From Zunongwangia endophytica (lineage in GTDB: Bacteria; Bacteroidota; Bacteroidia; Flavobacteriales; Flavobacteriaceae), in assembly GCF_030409505.1 (NCBI RefSeq), contig NZ_JAUFPZ010000002.1, positions 1,557,501-1,621,500 of the forward strand: a stretch of 64,000 nt of DNA. The letters are read 5' to 3'. How positions within the stretch are numbered: position 1 is the stretch's first letter; each line of letters opens with the position of its first letter. The notes beneath the pieces were generated by a model. That model was not told the origin of the DNA. It worked only from the letters and a program-made list of their open reading frames with translations, and searched no databases. Shown here piece by piece: positions 1-10,517 of this stretch. Made by a program: the position numbers and the translations under genes.

Positions 1-1012
<1,012 letters not shown>

Positions 1013-1318
1013 TTGTTTCATTATTTTGTAACAATCAAATCGTAAGTTTGCGTTCTTATATAAATAAGAAGTTTAAAGCTCAAAAGACGACTTTCTAGTC
1101 TTAATTCTTAATTCTACACTTCCATTTCTTAAAATTACAATAAAGTAATTTCAAGTAATGTCGTTTGTCAATTCAATATGTCAATGAACTCATTTAAAAG
1201 TCCGGGATAAAAATCCCTTCGATAGAAATAAAGGACTCGAACCTTAATACAACCCCAAGCGGTATTTCCTAGTTAATCAGTATTTTAAGAGCGTTTTAAG
1301 TTTTTCTTAAAGCGGCTG

Positions 1319-1348
1319 CAAATGTACAACTCTTTTTAAAACTCACAA
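1319..1348 (-). promoter_or_regulatory. rrn promoter P1 (nearest to 16S)
   Basis: On the minus strand TTG (1346-1348) is followed by 19 bases and then TACATTTG (1319-1326). This fits the Bacteroidota primary sigma pattern TTTG, 19-21 bases, TAnnTTTG. Confidence 0.65.
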
Positions 1349-1418
1349 GTAAAAAATAAAAATATTTTTTCTTAATTTTAAACGCTACTTACAAAGAACA
1401 TCGCTGTCAAAGCGGCTG

Positions 1419-1452
1419 CAAATATACAACCCTTTTTCTTTAACCACCAAAA
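1419..1452 (-). promoter_or_regulatory. rrn promoter P2 (middle)
   Basis: On the minus strand TTTTG (1448-1452) is followed by 21 bases and TATATTTG (1419-1426). The segment around the -7 element (AGCGGCTGCAAAT on the plus strand) is identical to the one in P1. Confidence 0.7.
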
Positions 1453-1542
1453 CTTTTTTTAAGTTTTTTTTTCGATCCCTTCTTCCGTATTTATCAATGA
1501 ACTCCCACCTTTACAGCCAATCATTCCGGCGCTAAGCGGGTG

Positions 1543-1575
1543 CAAATATACGCCCCTTTTTTCGCACAAAACAAA
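1543..1575 (-). promoter_or_regulatory. rrn promoter P3 (most distant)
   Basis: On the minus strand TTTG (1572-1575) is followed by 21 bases and TATATTTG (1543-1550), next to a diverged copy of the repeated core (AGCGGGTGCAAATATA). Three tandem copies point to a strong, growth-regulated rRNA operon. Confidence 0.65.
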
Positions 1576-1694
1576 CTTTCAAATCGATTTTTTTATCGAT
1601 CTGGAAAAATAATTTATAAAACGCTGATTTAAATAGTGTTGAAAACAACTAAGATAGACAAAAAAAACTTACCTCCAAAAAAATTTGATTAGAA

Positions 1695-2387
1695 CTAAAG
1701 TACATCCCATTTATCAGTAAGCTCTAGAAAGTCAAAATCTAGTGCCGAGCCTTGCGGTTCTAGGACATTTCTCTGGAAAGATCTTTGTAAAATGTCCTCT
1801 ATAATATAATCTTCTTCATTATTAATAGGGTCATATTCTTCTTTTAGCGAAATTTCGAATAGACTAGCCGTTGTGTTATACCAAAAAGCTCTCCATCCAC
1901 TTTTCAGCTCCTTGATTAATTCGAAAGTAGTAATTCCAGTTTGTCGATGGATGAGTTTTACCAAAATTTGCCCTTCGGTATGCGTCATTTTTTTCAACTC
2001 CTCCGCAAATTGATCTTCTATATAATTTTGGACGATTTTAGTATACTTTTTTCGATCTCTTTTTGACTTGATACTTTCTAGCCTATCGTTGAGAGCGGTA
2101 AGACGTTCTGCTGCTAATTTCGCATAAGGATAAACCTTTCTAGTCTTCCTTCTTAATATAAGGTATCTTCTTCTATCGGTATTATTTTTAAAATGAAGTC
2201 GTTTAAGAATCAACACTTCATCTAAATCTATACTTTCCCGAACTATAGAATCGCCGGCGATAATCATATACTTTTTATCCTCTTCTTCAGAATCTTGTAT
2301 AGTATCGTCTTGTGCTCTAACTTCTATTATAGATATCAAGCAAATAAGAAATAATAAATGTGTTTTCACCTGCGCGTTATTCAGCAT
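1695..2387 (-). CDS. DUF4294 domain protein, exported
   Basis: A 230-residue protein with an N-terminal signal peptide (hydrophobic run about residues 8-24, ending VRAQ) followed by a basic, helix-rich body. The pattern with LKRLHF, YPYAKLAAERL and LVKLIHRQTG is what I recognise as the DUF4294 family, which is restricted to Bacteroidota and has no established function. It is transcribed divergently from the M42 peptidase with 99 bases between the starts. It lies just upstream of the rrn promoters on the same strand. Its role is unknown; location in the periplasm or outer envelope is inferred from the signal peptide. Confidence 0.8.
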   Translation of the reverse strand: MLNNAQVKTHLLFLICLISIIEVRAQDDTIQDSEEEDKKYMIIAGDSIVRESIDLDEVLILKRLHFKNNTDRRRYLILRRKTRKVYPYAKLAAERLTALNDRLESIKSKRDRKKYTKIVQNYIEDQFAEELKKMTHTEGQILVKLIHRQTGITTFELIKELKSGWRAFWYNTTASLFEISLKEEYDPINNEEDYIIEDILQRSFQRNVLEPQGSALDFDFLELTDKWDVL

Positions 2388-2486
2388 AAATCAAAAGAAA
2401 AATATCCAAAATCATTCCAAAATTAAACATTATCCAATTGTGTTCAATTTTATTCTTATTAAATTCGCTACAAATCACAAATAAAT

Positions 2487-3575
2487 ATGAGCAAAGACAG
2501 TATTTTAGATAAAGAATCCATAGATTTCTTAGAGAAGTATTTAAATAATGCAGCACCGACTGGTTACGAGTCTGAAGGACAAAAACTTTGGATGGACTAT
2601 CTTAAACCTTACGTAGATGAATTTATAACCGACACCTACGGAACCGCTGTTGGTGTTATTAATCCTGAAGCTGAATTTAAAGTTGTTATAGAAGGACATG
2701 CTGATGAAATTTCTTGGTATGTAAATTATATTAGTGATGAAGGTTTTATATATGTAATTAGAAATGGCGGTAGTGATCACCAAATTGCAGCTTCCAAACG
2801 AGTAAACATTCATACTAAAAAAGGAATTGTAAAAGGAGTTTTTGGATGGCCGGCAATACATACCAGAAATAAAGATAAAGAACAGTCACCAAAATTATCG
2901 AATATCTGTATTGACGTGGGGTGTACCACTAAAGAAGAAGTGGAACAACTTGGCGTACATGTTGGCTGTGTAATCACGTATCCTGATGAATTTTTTATTC
3001 TGAACGAAAATAAATTTGTTTGCCGTGCACTTGATAATAGAATCGGTGGATTTATGGTTGCGCATGTAGCTAAGCTTCTAAAAGAAAACGGTAAGAAATT
3101 GCCATTTGGTCTTTACATTACAAATTCTGTACAAGAAGAAATTGGTTTAAGAGGTGCTGAAATGATCACCCAACGAATAAAACCAAACGTAGCTATTGTT
3201 ACTGATGTAACGCATGATACTACAACTCCCATGATCGATAAAAAGTCCAATGGATTGTCTAAAATTGGTGATGGACCTGTAATCACCTACGCTCCTGCCG
3301 TTCAAAATAATCTTCGAGAATTATTGATTGAAACTGCTGAAGAAAAAAAGATCCCATTTCAGCGAAATGCATCTTCCCGATTAACCGGAACAGATACCGA
3401 TGCTTTCGCTTATAGCAATGGAGGTGTTCCTTCAGCATTAATAAGTTTACCACTTCGATATATGCATACTACGGTAGAAATGGTACATAGAGGAGATGTT
3501 GAAAACGTAATAAAATTAATTTACGAGAGTATTTTAAAAATAAAAGACGGTGAAACTTTTAGCTATTTTGAATAA
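2487..3575 (+). CDS. M42 family metallopeptidase (glutamyl/tetrahedral aminopeptidase type)
   Basis: At 362 residues the protein has the normal length for the M42 family of cytosolic, cocatalytic two-metal aminopeptidases that form dodecameric tetrahedra and clear peptides after proteasome-like digestion. Expected ligands can be seen in order: H71 and D73 in GHADE, D183 in RALDNRIGG, the catalytic and bridging glutamates E217-E218 in VQEEIG, D240 in IVTDVTHD, and H326 in YMHTTVE. The start ATG at 2487 gives a full N-terminus. A rho-independent terminator follows 31 bases after the stop. Substrate specificity cannot be told from the sequence. Confidence 0.9.
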   Translation: MSKDSILDKESIDFLEKYLNNAAPTGYESEGQKLWMDYLKPYVDEFITDTYGTAVGVINPEAEFKVVIEGHADEISWYVNYISDEGFIYVIRNGGSDHQIAASKRVNIHTKKGIVKGVFGWPAIHTRNKDKEQSPKLSNICIDVGCTTKEEVEQLGVHVGCVITYPDEFFILNENKFVCRALDNRIGGFMVAHVAKLLKENGKKLPFGLYITNSVQEEIGLRGAEMITQRIKPNVAIVTDVTHDTTTPMIDKKSNGLSKIGDGPVITYAPAVQNNLRELLIETAEEKKIPFQRNASSRLTGTDTDAFAYSNGGVPSALISLPLRYMHTTVEMVHRGDVENVIKLIYESILKIKDGETFSYFE

Positions 3576-3606
3576 AATCTAGTAATAATTGTTTCAGAAA
3601 TTATTG

Positions 3607-3636
3607 AAAAGCTCCTTTTTAGGGAGCTTTTTTATT
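3607..3636 (+). terminator. Terminator after M42 peptidase
   Basis: AAAAGCTCC (3607-3615), a 7-base loop and GGAGCTTTT (3623-3631), then a T-rich run. Confidence 0.8.
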
Positions 3637-3710
3637 TTCCTTAAGTATGGTTTCACAATTATTTATTAATCGTACATCTCTTGCTCTATTATATTTACAA
3701 AAAAAAGAAT

Positions 3711-4787
3711 ATGACACTTTCTGGTGAGGACATCAATGTAATTCTAGAGGAACCAAAAGAAGCAGCCAAAATGGCAAATCTGATTTACGTTTCTGAACAT
3801 CACCTATCAATTTCTAGAAAAAAAGCAGGAAGAGGATTTTCTTACCTAAAGGATAATGAAAGAATAAAAGACAAAAATAATTTAAAAAGGATTAAAGATC
3901 TGGTAATACCACCAGCATGGACTAGCGTAAAAATCTCAAAATTTGACAATGGCCATTTACAGGCAGTTGGAAGAGATGAAAAAAATCGTAAGCAATATAT
4001 TTACCATCCGATGTGGTCTAAGATAAAAAATGAGTCTAAGTTTTTTAAAATGATCGCTTTTGGTAAAAAATTACCCAAAATTAGAAAAAAAGTTAATCAG
4101 GATCTTGAGCTTTCTGGAATGTGTAAGCAAAAAGTACTCGCTCTTATTATTCGATTGATGGAAGAAACACACATCAGGATTGGTAACGATTATTACGCTC
4201 AGAAAAACAAAACTTATGGTCTTTCCACTTTCAGAACCAAGCATCTAAAAACTTATGATGATGAAGTTAAATTCGAATTTGTAGGCAAGAAAGGTAAAGA
4301 GCATTCTATAAGCGTAGAAAATCCTAAACTTATAAATTTAATAAATCAGTGTGAAGAAATACCGGGTTGGGAACTCTTTAAATTTATCGATGAAAATAAC
4401 GAAAAGCATACCATCGATAGCGGAATGATCAACGATTACATTCATGAGGTTACAAGTGATTTATTTTCAGCCAAAGATTTTAGAACTTGGTCGGCTTCCA
4501 AAATCTTTTTCGAAACCGTGCATGAATTGGGATATATAGAAGATGAAAAGGAAAATAAAAAAACTATCTTAACATCTTTTGATGCCGCCGCAAGTGGACT
4601 GGGCAATACAAGAGCTGTTTGTAGAAGCTATTATGTGCATCCCAAAATTGTAGAATCTTATGAAGATGGCAGCATAGTTCCTTATTTTAAAAAAATAAAG
4701 AACGATGATTCGAAGAATTACAGCACCTTATCAGAAACTGAAAAAGTAATGCTAAAGCTTATTGAAGATTATGAAATAAGTGTGTAA
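3711..4787 (+). CDS. DNA topoisomerase IB (poxvirus-like type)
   Basis: A type IB topoisomerase relaxes positive and negative supercoils through a 3'-phosphotyrosine intermediate. From the ATG at 3711 the protein has 358 residues, normal for the bacterial viral-like enzymes. The catalytic residues can be placed: R258 in DFRTW, K195 region in GKKGKEH, the RxIxxxG-type helix in ETHIRIGNDYY, and the nucleophile Y308 in RSYYVHP. The open frame extends upstream to a TTG at 3681, but these ten codons are Lys/Tyr-rich low-complexity and lack homology to the family start, so ATG is preferred. It stands alone, 45 bases before the next gene on the same strand. Confidence 0.92.
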   Translation: MTLSGEDINVILEEPKEAAKMANLIYVSEHHLSISRKKAGRGFSYLKDNERIKDKNNLKRIKDLVIPPAWTSVKISKFDNGHLQAVGRDEKNRKQYIYHPMWSKIKNESKFFKMIAFGKKLPKIRKKVNQDLELSGMCKQKVLALIIRLMEETHIRIGNDYYAQKNKTYGLSTFRTKHLKTYDDEVKFEFVGKKGKEHSISVENPKLINLINQCEEIPGWELFKFIDENNEKHTIDSGMINDYIHEVTSDLFSAKDFRTWSASKIFFETVHELGYIEDEKENKKTILTSFDAAASGLGNTRAVCRSYYVHPKIVESYEDGSIVPYFKKIKNDDSKNYSTLSETEKVMLKLIEDYEISV

Positions 4788-4832
4788 TTAACTTTTTTAA
4801 ATTAAATTGGACATTCGGTTTAAATAAGACGA

Positions 4833-6761
4833 ATGAAAAATTCCATTGCGCATCGAATTGCTGATTTTTTAAAAGACTTTCCTCCTTTTATATTTTTAAA
4901 TATTGAAGAACTTCTTGCTATCTCTCAGGAATCTGAAGTACTTTATATAGACAAAGGCAATATTGTATTTCACGAAAATGAGAAAGGACATTCACAATTT
5001 TATATTGTTCATAAAGGTGCTATCCAGTTACAAAAATTTAAGAATAATCAATACGAAACTTTAGACACTTGTGACGAAGGCGATATTTTTGGTCTAAGAC
5101 CATTATTTGCTGAAGAAAACTATATCATGAACGCCATCGCTGAGGAGGAAAGTATTGTATATGGGATTCCTATAGATATTTTTAAACCTCTTAGTGAATC
5201 TAATAAAAAGGTAGGTCATTTCTTGATCCAAAGTTTCGCTACCAATACGCGAAATCCATACGCCAGAGAAGATAAAGGAAAACTATTTTCAGGTAACGAT
5301 GTCATCGAACCTCTTAACGCTGGTCCGCTATTTGAATTGCAACCTGCGCCTGTTATTCGAAAGATCGTTACCACCTCTCCGCAAACCACTATTAGAAGTG
5401 CTGCTCAATTGATGAGTAAACGCAAAATTGGTTCGGTTATAGTTACTACGGAAGATGATCTTCCGGTGGGAATTCTAACTGATGAAGATTTCAGGGATAC
5501 CATCGCTACGGGACAAATTTCTATCGATACCACTGTTGAAAAAATTATGAGCTCCCCGGTAATCTGCTATCCTAAAAGTGTAACCATTGCGCAGGCCCAG
5601 ATTACGATGATGAAGCATAACATCAATCACATTTGCATCACCGAAGATGGAACTCCAAACACCCGAATGATAGGAATTTTATCTGAACATGATATTATGG
5701 TATCTCAGGGTAACAGTCCTTCGGTATTAATGAAAGCGATTCAGCGTTCTAGAAGTACCAAGGAATTAAAAAAAATTAGAAATAAAATTAATCTTCTGTT
5801 AAGTGGTTATATTGAAAACAATATTCCGTTAACCCATATTTCAAAATTGATCTTTGAGCTTAATGATGCTACTATTAAAAGGGTTATTTCCAGATGTGTT
5901 GTTAAACTTTTGCAAGAACCGCCGGTAAATTTTGCCTGGTTAAGCATGGGTAGCCAAGGGCGTAAAGAGCAGTTACTGCAAACCGACCAGGATAATGCAA
6001 TTATATTTGCCGATCCACCTGAAGGAAAATTAGAAGAAACAAGACAATATTTTTTACAGCTTGCTACCAAAGTCAACAAGAGATTAATGATTGTTGGTTA
6101 CGAATATTGTCCTGCAGATATGATGGCTAAAACTCCAAGATGGTGTTTAAGTTTAAGTGAATGGAAAGCACAGGTTTCTAAATGGATCAAAGAACCGGGG
6201 CCAGATGAGATCTTACTTTCTAATATCTTTTTTGACTACGATATTACTTTTGGTGATATTAATTTAGCCAATCAACTTTCAGATCATATTCTAAGTTTGA
6301 TTGAAGGAAACCGCAAATTTCTTACTGTAATGGGTGCCAATGCGCTACGGAATCCTTCGCCACTCGGATTTTTTAGACAATTTCTGGTAGAGCAGGATGG
6401 CGAGAAGAAAGACTTTTTTGACATTAAAAAACGTGGATTGCAACCTTTAACTGAAGCTGCCAGACTTTTAATTTTATCCTATAAAATCAAGAATCTTAGT
6501 AATACAGCAGAGCGCTTTGAACGTTTAGCCCAAATAGAACCTAAAAACAAAGAACTTTTCGAAGGCTGTGCTTACGCATCGAAAGCTTTACTGAAATTTA
6601 GAACCAAACAGGGATTACAGAATCGAGATAGTGGGCGTTTTATTGATCTTTCGAAATTGAGCAAAGAAGATCGAATGAAATTAAAACGTGCTTTTAAATC
6701 GATAAAAGCTGTTCAGGAATTAATTAAGGTTAGATTTGAAACTTCAGTCGTGCTACAATGA
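4833..6761 (+). CDS. Cyclic-nucleotide-binding, CBS-pair and DUF294 nucleotidyltransferase-like protein
   Basis: A 642-residue multidomain signalling protein. Residues about 10-130 form a CRP-type cyclic-nucleotide-binding domain, 178-292 a pair of CBS domains, about 300-440 a DUF294 putative nucleotidyltransferase domain (GSQGRKEQ and TDQDNAIIF at 373-392), and the rest is the DUF294 C-terminal helical domain. Its ATGA stop/start overlap with the next gene, a DEDDh exonuclease, shows translational coupling; this pair is recurrent in many bacteria. The nucleotidyltransferase resembles the regulatory GlnD/GlnE fold. The ligand of the CBS domains and the biological role are unknown. Confidence 0.85.
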   Translation: MKNSIAHRIADFLKDFPPFIFLNIEELLAISQESEVLYIDKGNIVFHENEKGHSQFYIVHKGAIQLQKFKNNQYETLDTCDEGDIFGLRPLFAEENYIMNAIAEEESIVYGIPIDIFKPLSESNKKVGHFLIQSFATNTRNPYAREDKGKLFSGNDVIEPLNAGPLFELQPAPVIRKIVTTSPQTTIRSAAQLMSKRKIGSVIVTTEDDLPVGILTDEDFRDTIATGQISIDTTVEKIMSSPVICYPKSVTIAQAQITMMKHNINHICITEDGTPNTRMIGILSEHDIMVSQGNSPSVLMKAIQRSRSTKELKKIRNKINLLLSGYIENNIPLTHISKLIFELNDATIKRVISRCVVKLLQEPPVNFAWLSMGSQGRKEQLLQTDQDNAIIFADPPEGKLEETRQYFLQLATKVNKRLMIVGYEYCPADMMAKTPRWCLSLSEWKAQVSKWIKEPGPDEILLSNIFFDYDITFGDINLANQLSDHILSLIEGNRKFLTVMGANALRNPSPLGFFRQFLVEQDGEKKDFFDIKKRGLQPLTEAARLLILSYKIKNLSNTAERFERLAQIEPKNKELFEGCAYASKALLKFRTKQGLQNRDSGRFIDLSKLSKEDRMKLKRAFKSIKAVQELIKVRFETSVVLQ

Positions 6762-7414
6762 TAAACTGGTTTAAAAAAGATGAATCTGATCTACCGGAAT
6801 TCTGGCAGAAATATTCAGCTAAATTCAACATAGATCAAAAAGAACAGCTTATTACTGACACCACTTTTGTTGTTTTAGATACTGAAACAACAGGATTCGA
6901 TCAAGAAAAAGATCGAATATTAAGTATTGGCTGCGTAAAAGTTCACAATAATAAATTGCTAGTATCCAATAGTTTTGAAGTTTATTTGAAACAAGAGGCC
7001 TTTAATCCTGATACGGTAGAAATTCACGGACTCATAAAACACGAGCGTTTTGATACTTTTACTGAAGAAAAAGCACTTCAGTTATTGCTCAAGTATTTAG
7101 GGAATTCAGTTTTAGTTGCGCATCATGCGGGATTTGATGTGAATATGCTTAATGCTGCACTGAAGAGAAATCAACTTCCGAAGTTAAAAAACAGAGTACT
7201 CGATACAGGCGTTTTATACCGAAAGACGAGAATCATTTCCAACTTTATAGATCAGCACAAAAATTATAGTTTGGATGAAATTGCGCTTGCTTATAATATC
7301 GATCTAAAAGATCGGCATACCGCAATTGGTGATGCATTTATTACTGCAATAGCTTTTCTAAAAATATTAGGAAGGTTGAAACGAAAAAAATTGAAAGAAC
7401 TCCTAAAAATGTAA
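6758..7414 (+). CDS. 3'-5' exonuclease, DEDDh family (PolC/epsilon-like)
   Basis: A 218-residue protein with the complete DEDDh active site: D41 and E43 in VLDTETTG, D128 in HHAGFDVNML, H187 and D192 in RHTAIGDAF. It resembles the proofreading exonuclease of DNA polymerase III but is encoded away from any polymerase and is coupled by a 4-base overlap to the DUF294/CBS gene, so a role in RNA or DNA end trimming controlled by its partner is a reasonable inference. The stop codon lies inside the hairpin shared with the convergent acs gene. Confidence 0.85.
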   Translation: MINWFKKDESDLPEFWQKYSAKFNIDQKEQLITDTTFVVLDTETTGFDQEKDRILSIGCVKVHNNKLLVSNSFEVYLKQEAFNPDTVEIHGLIKHERFDTFTEEKALQLLLKYLGNSVLVAHHAGFDVNMLNAALKRNQLPKLKNRVLDTGVLYRKTRIISNFIDQHKNYSLDEIALAYNIDLKDRHTAIGDAFITAIAFLKILGRLKRKKLKELLKM

Positions 7415-7439
7415 GTCCGGACTTTTACATCCGGACTTA
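7412..7439. terminator. Convergent hairpin between exonuclease and acs
   Basis: TAAGTCCGGA (7412-7421) pairs with TCCGGACTTA (7430-7439), a perfect 10-base stem with an 8-base loop. It lies between two convergent genes and could stop transcription from both sides, though the T-runs are modest. Confidence 0.6.
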
Positions 7440-7468
7440 AAAAAATCATATATTTTTCTGAAATAGAT

Positions 7469-9376
7469 CTACATCGCTTCTGCGATAATAGCTTCTACCA
7501 CCTCTGGATTTAATAACGTTGAAGTATCTCCTAAATCTGAAGTATCATTCGAGGCGATTTTACGTAAAATACGACGCATAATTTTACCACTTCTGGTTTT
7601 AGGCAAGCCTTCTACAAACTGAATCTTATCTGGTTTTGCAATAGGCCCAACTTTTTCTGATATCTGTTGATTAATCTCTTTTCTTAAATTATCACGCTTA
7701 CGACTTTCACCAGATTCCTTTAAGATCACAAAAGCGTATAATGCATTCCCTTTAACATCGTGAGGGAAACCTACAACCGCACTTTCTGCAACCGCCGGAT
7801 GCTCGTTAATTGCATCTTCTATTGGTGCGGTTCCTAAATTATGACCCGAAACAATTATTACATCGTCTGTTCTACCTGTAATTCTATAATATCCTACCTC
7901 ATCTCTTAAGGCACCATCTCCCGTAAAATATTTTCCTTCAAAAGTCGAAAAGTAGGTATCCTTATAACGTTCATGATCGCCCCAAACTGTTCTTGCAATC
8001 GAAGGCCATGGGAATTTTACGCATAATCGTCCGCTAACTTGATTTCCTTTAATTTCGTTACCATCGTCATCCATCAAACTTGGCTGAATACCCGGCATTG
8101 GTAAAGTAGCATAAGTTGGTTTGGTTGGTGTAACATAAGGCATTGGAGAAATCATAATTCCACCAGTTTCGGTTTGCCACCAGGTATCTACAATCGGACT
8201 TTGATTTTTACCAATATTATCATTAAACCAGTGCCATGCTTCCTCATTAATTGGCTCACCCACCGATCCTAAAACTTTTAGCGAAGAAAGGTCGTGATTT
8301 TCTACAAATTCGATATTGCGTTTTGCCAAAGCTCTAATCGCTGTTGGTGCCGTATAAAATTGGGTGACTTTATGTTTCTCTACAATTTCCCAAAATCGAC
8401 CATGATCTGGATACGACGGCACACCTTCAAACATTACCGTGGTAGCTCCATTTGCTAATGGGCCGTAAACTATATAAGAATGCCCGGTAATCCAGCCAAT
8501 ATCGGCGGTACACCAGTACACATCTCCTTCAGTATAATTAAAAATATTCTTAAATGTAAATGCCGTATAAACCATATAACCTGCGGTGGTATGCAACATT
8601 CCTTTAGGCCTTCCGGTAGATCCAGATGTGTATAAAATAAATAAAGGATCTTCAGCATCTACAATTTCAGGTGCGCATTCCGATGAAGCTTTATCCATAA
8701 GAGGTTGTAGCCACTCATCGCGACCATCTTTCATATTAATCTCTTCGCCCGTACGCTTTACTACTAATACAGATTTTACATCTGGACAATCTTCTAAAGC
8801 TTCATCTACAATATTCTTTAAATTCAAGGTTTTAGAACCTCTATAAGAACCATCAGATGTAATTAACATTTTACAATCGGCATCAAGTGTTCTTGTCGCT
8901 AAAGCTTTACTGGAAAAACCTGCAAATACAACCGAGTGAATTGCACCAATCCTAGCGCAAGCTAAAACAGCATAAGCAAGTTCTGGAACCATAGGTAAAT
9001 AGATGCAAACCCTATCCCCTTTTTCTATTCCTTTACTTTTTAAAACGTTAGCAAATTTATTTACTTTTTCATGAAGTTGATTGTAGGTAATATGTTGCGC
9101 TGCTTCACTACTATCGTTGGGTTCCCAAATAATTGCCGTTTTTTCTCCTCTGGTTAGAAGGTGACGGTCTATGCAATTTTCGGTAATATTAAGTTTGGCA
9201 TTTTCAAACCATTTAACTTCTGGTTTTTTAAAATCCCAGCTAAGAACATTATCCCATTTTTTTCTCCAGGTGAAATGCTCTTCAGCAATTTCAGCCCAAA
9301 AGTTTTCTGGTTCACGTACCGATTTTCTATAAACCTGAAAGTATTCTTCGAGATTTTTAATATGGTAATTACTCAT
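7469..9376 (-). CDS. acs: Acetyl-CoA synthetase (AMP-forming)
   Basis: At 635 residues it is a full-length AMP-forming acetate-CoA ligase, activating acetate to acetyl-CoA through acetyl-AMP in the cytosol. Visible motifs in order are the adenylation loop YTSGSTGRPKGM, the acetate-pocket/A5 motif TWWQTETGG, the hinge SGRTDDVIIVSGH, and the C-terminal KTRSGKIMRR, whose lysine is the residue acetylated in the characterised enzymes. The N-terminal ACAS_N segment with ENFWAEIAEEHFTW is also present. It is a single-gene unit; the upstream neighbour purC is on the same strand but ends in its own terminator. Confidence 0.96.
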   Translation of the reverse strand: MSNYHIKNLEEYFQVYRKSVREPENFWAEIAEEHFTWRKKWDNVLSWDFKKPEVKWFENAKLNITENCIDRHLLTRGEKTAIIWEPNDSSEAAQHITYNQLHEKVNKFANVLKSKGIEKGDRVCIYLPMVPELAYAVLACARIGAIHSVVFAGFSSKALATRTLDADCKMLITSDGSYRGSKTLNLKNIVDEALEDCPDVKSVLVVKRTGEEINMKDGRDEWLQPLMDKASSECAPEIVDAEDPLFILYTSGSTGRPKGMLHTTAGYMVYTAFTFKNIFNYTEGDVYWCTADIGWITGHSYIVYGPLANGATTVMFEGVPSYPDHGRFWEIVEKHKVTQFYTAPTAIRALAKRNIEFVENHDLSSLKVLGSVGEPINEEAWHWFNDNIGKNQSPIVDTWWQTETGGIMISPMPYVTPTKPTYATLPMPGIQPSLMDDDGNEIKGNQVSGRLCVKFPWPSIARTVWGDHERYKDTYFSTFEGKYFTGDGALRDEVGYYRITGRTDDVIIVSGHNLGTAPIEDAINEHPAVAESAVVGFPHDVKGNALYAFVILKESGESRKRDNLRKEINQQISEKVGPIAKPDKIQFVEGLPKTRSGKIMRRILRKIASNDTSDLGDTSTLLNPEVVEAIIAEAM

Positions 9377-9483
9377 AAATAATAGTTGGTTGTAAGGATT
9401 CTTTATTCTACCCTTAAAAATATTGATTTTTTGCTGATTTTACTTATAAAATTCTATGTTTTTGCAAAATTAAAGGCATAAAA

Positions 9484-9517
9484 AAAAGCGATATGAGTAG
9501 TAATCATAGCGCTTTTC
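9484..9517 (-). terminator. Terminator after purC
   Basis: AAAAGCGATATGA and TCATAGCGCTTTT form a 13-base stem with one mismatch, and the minus strand then runs into T-rich sequence (plus-strand A-run at 9479-9487). Confidence 0.7.
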
Positions 9518-9540
9518 TATATTAATAGTATTTGGTTTAC

Positions 9541-10488
9541 CTATTTCAAATAAGCAAGAACATTCTCCTCTACTCTTTTTTCAATATTAGAAACCTCAGC
9601 TTTCTCAAATTTCTCACCTGTTATATTTTCGTAGAGTTCGATATATCTCTCGCTTACAGTTTCGATATATTCATCGCTCATAACAGGAACTTGTTGACCT
9701 TCTTTTCCCTGAAATCCATTCTGAATTAACCATTGGCGAACAAATTCTTTGGAAAGTTGCTTTTGAGCTTCCCCTCTTTCCTGAAGTTCTTCATAAGTAT
9801 TTGCATAGAAATACCTTGAAGAATCCGGAGTATGGATTTCATCGATCAAAACGATTTTTCCGTTTTTAGTTTTCCCGAATTCATATTTCGTATCTACTAA
9901 AATTAAGCCTCGTTTTTCTGCAATTTCAGTTCCACGTTGAAAAAGCTTTTGCGTATAATCCTCTAAAACTGCATAGTCTTCCACAGAAACAATTCCGCGT
10001 TTTAGAATATCTTCTTTAGAAATATCTTCGTCGTGATCACCCATTTCAGCTTTGGTCGCCGGAGTAATAATTGGTTCCGGAAAACGATCATTCTCCTTCA
10101 TCCCTTCTGGCATTGCTACACCGCAAAGCATTCTTTTACCAGATTTATATTCACGTGCAGCATGTCCCGACAAATAACCACGAATTACCATTTCGACTTT
10201 AAAAGGTTCGCAAGCTTCACCAACGGCAACATTAGGATCTGGAGTTGCTTGCAACCAGTTTGGAACAATATCCTGAGTATCGTTCATCATTTTTGTAGCA
10301 ATCTGATTTAGGATTTGCCCTTTAAAAGGAATCCCTTTTGGCATCACTACATCAAACGCTGAAAGACGATCTGAAGCGATCATTACCAGTTTATCATCTT
10401 CAAAAGCATAAACGTCACGTACTTTTCCTTTATATACTGATTTTTGTCCCGGAAAATTGTAATCTGTTTTTGTTAGAGTATTACTCAT
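9541..10488 (-). CDS. purC: SAICAR synthetase
   Basis: Phosphoribosylaminoimidazole-succinocarboxamide synthase of de novo purine synthesis, joining CAIR and aspartate with ATP. The 315-residue protein is the longer variety found in Bacteroidota and fungi. Family signatures are [28 protein letters not shown] N-terminus (ATP loop), VVRGYLSG-like [19 protein letters not shown] and [13 protein letters not shown]. It starts 30 bases downstream of the phoH stop on the same strand, so the two may be cotranscribed. Confidence 0.96.
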   Translation of the reverse strand: MSNTLTKTDYNFPGQKSVYKGKVRDVYAFEDDKLVMIASDRLSAFDVVMPKGIPFKGQILNQIATKMMNDTQDIVPNWLQATPDPNVAVGEACEPFKVEMVIRGYLSGHAAREYKSGKRMLCGVAMPEGMKENDRFPEPIITPATKAEMGDHDEDISKEDILKRGIVSVEDYAVLEDYTQKLFQRGTEIAEKRGLILVDTKYEFGKTKNGKIVLIDEIHTPDSSRYFYANTYEELQERGEAQKQLSKEFVRQWLIQNGFQGKEGQQVPVMSDEYIETVSERYIELYENITGEKFEKAEVSNIEKRVEENVLAYLK

Positions 10489-10517
10489 CTCTTTAAAATC
10501 GGTTGATTTATTCTTAA

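Larger units (their letters stand above)
1013..1694 (-). other. rRNA operon leader and promoter region
   Basis: No protein-coding gene is visible in these 680 bases. The stretch is very AT-rich and holds three copies of a promoter-like module with the shared core GCNGNTGCAAATRTA (plus-strand reading) at about 1311-1330, 1411-1430 and 1535-1550, all pointing left into the 16S gene. About 300 bases of transcribed leader separate the nearest promoter from mature 16S. Confidence 0.7.

Noticed and set aside
3681..3710. TTG start for topoisomerase IB
   Set aside because: Adds a low-complexity Tyr/Lys peptide outside the family alignment; the ATG at 3711 is preferred.
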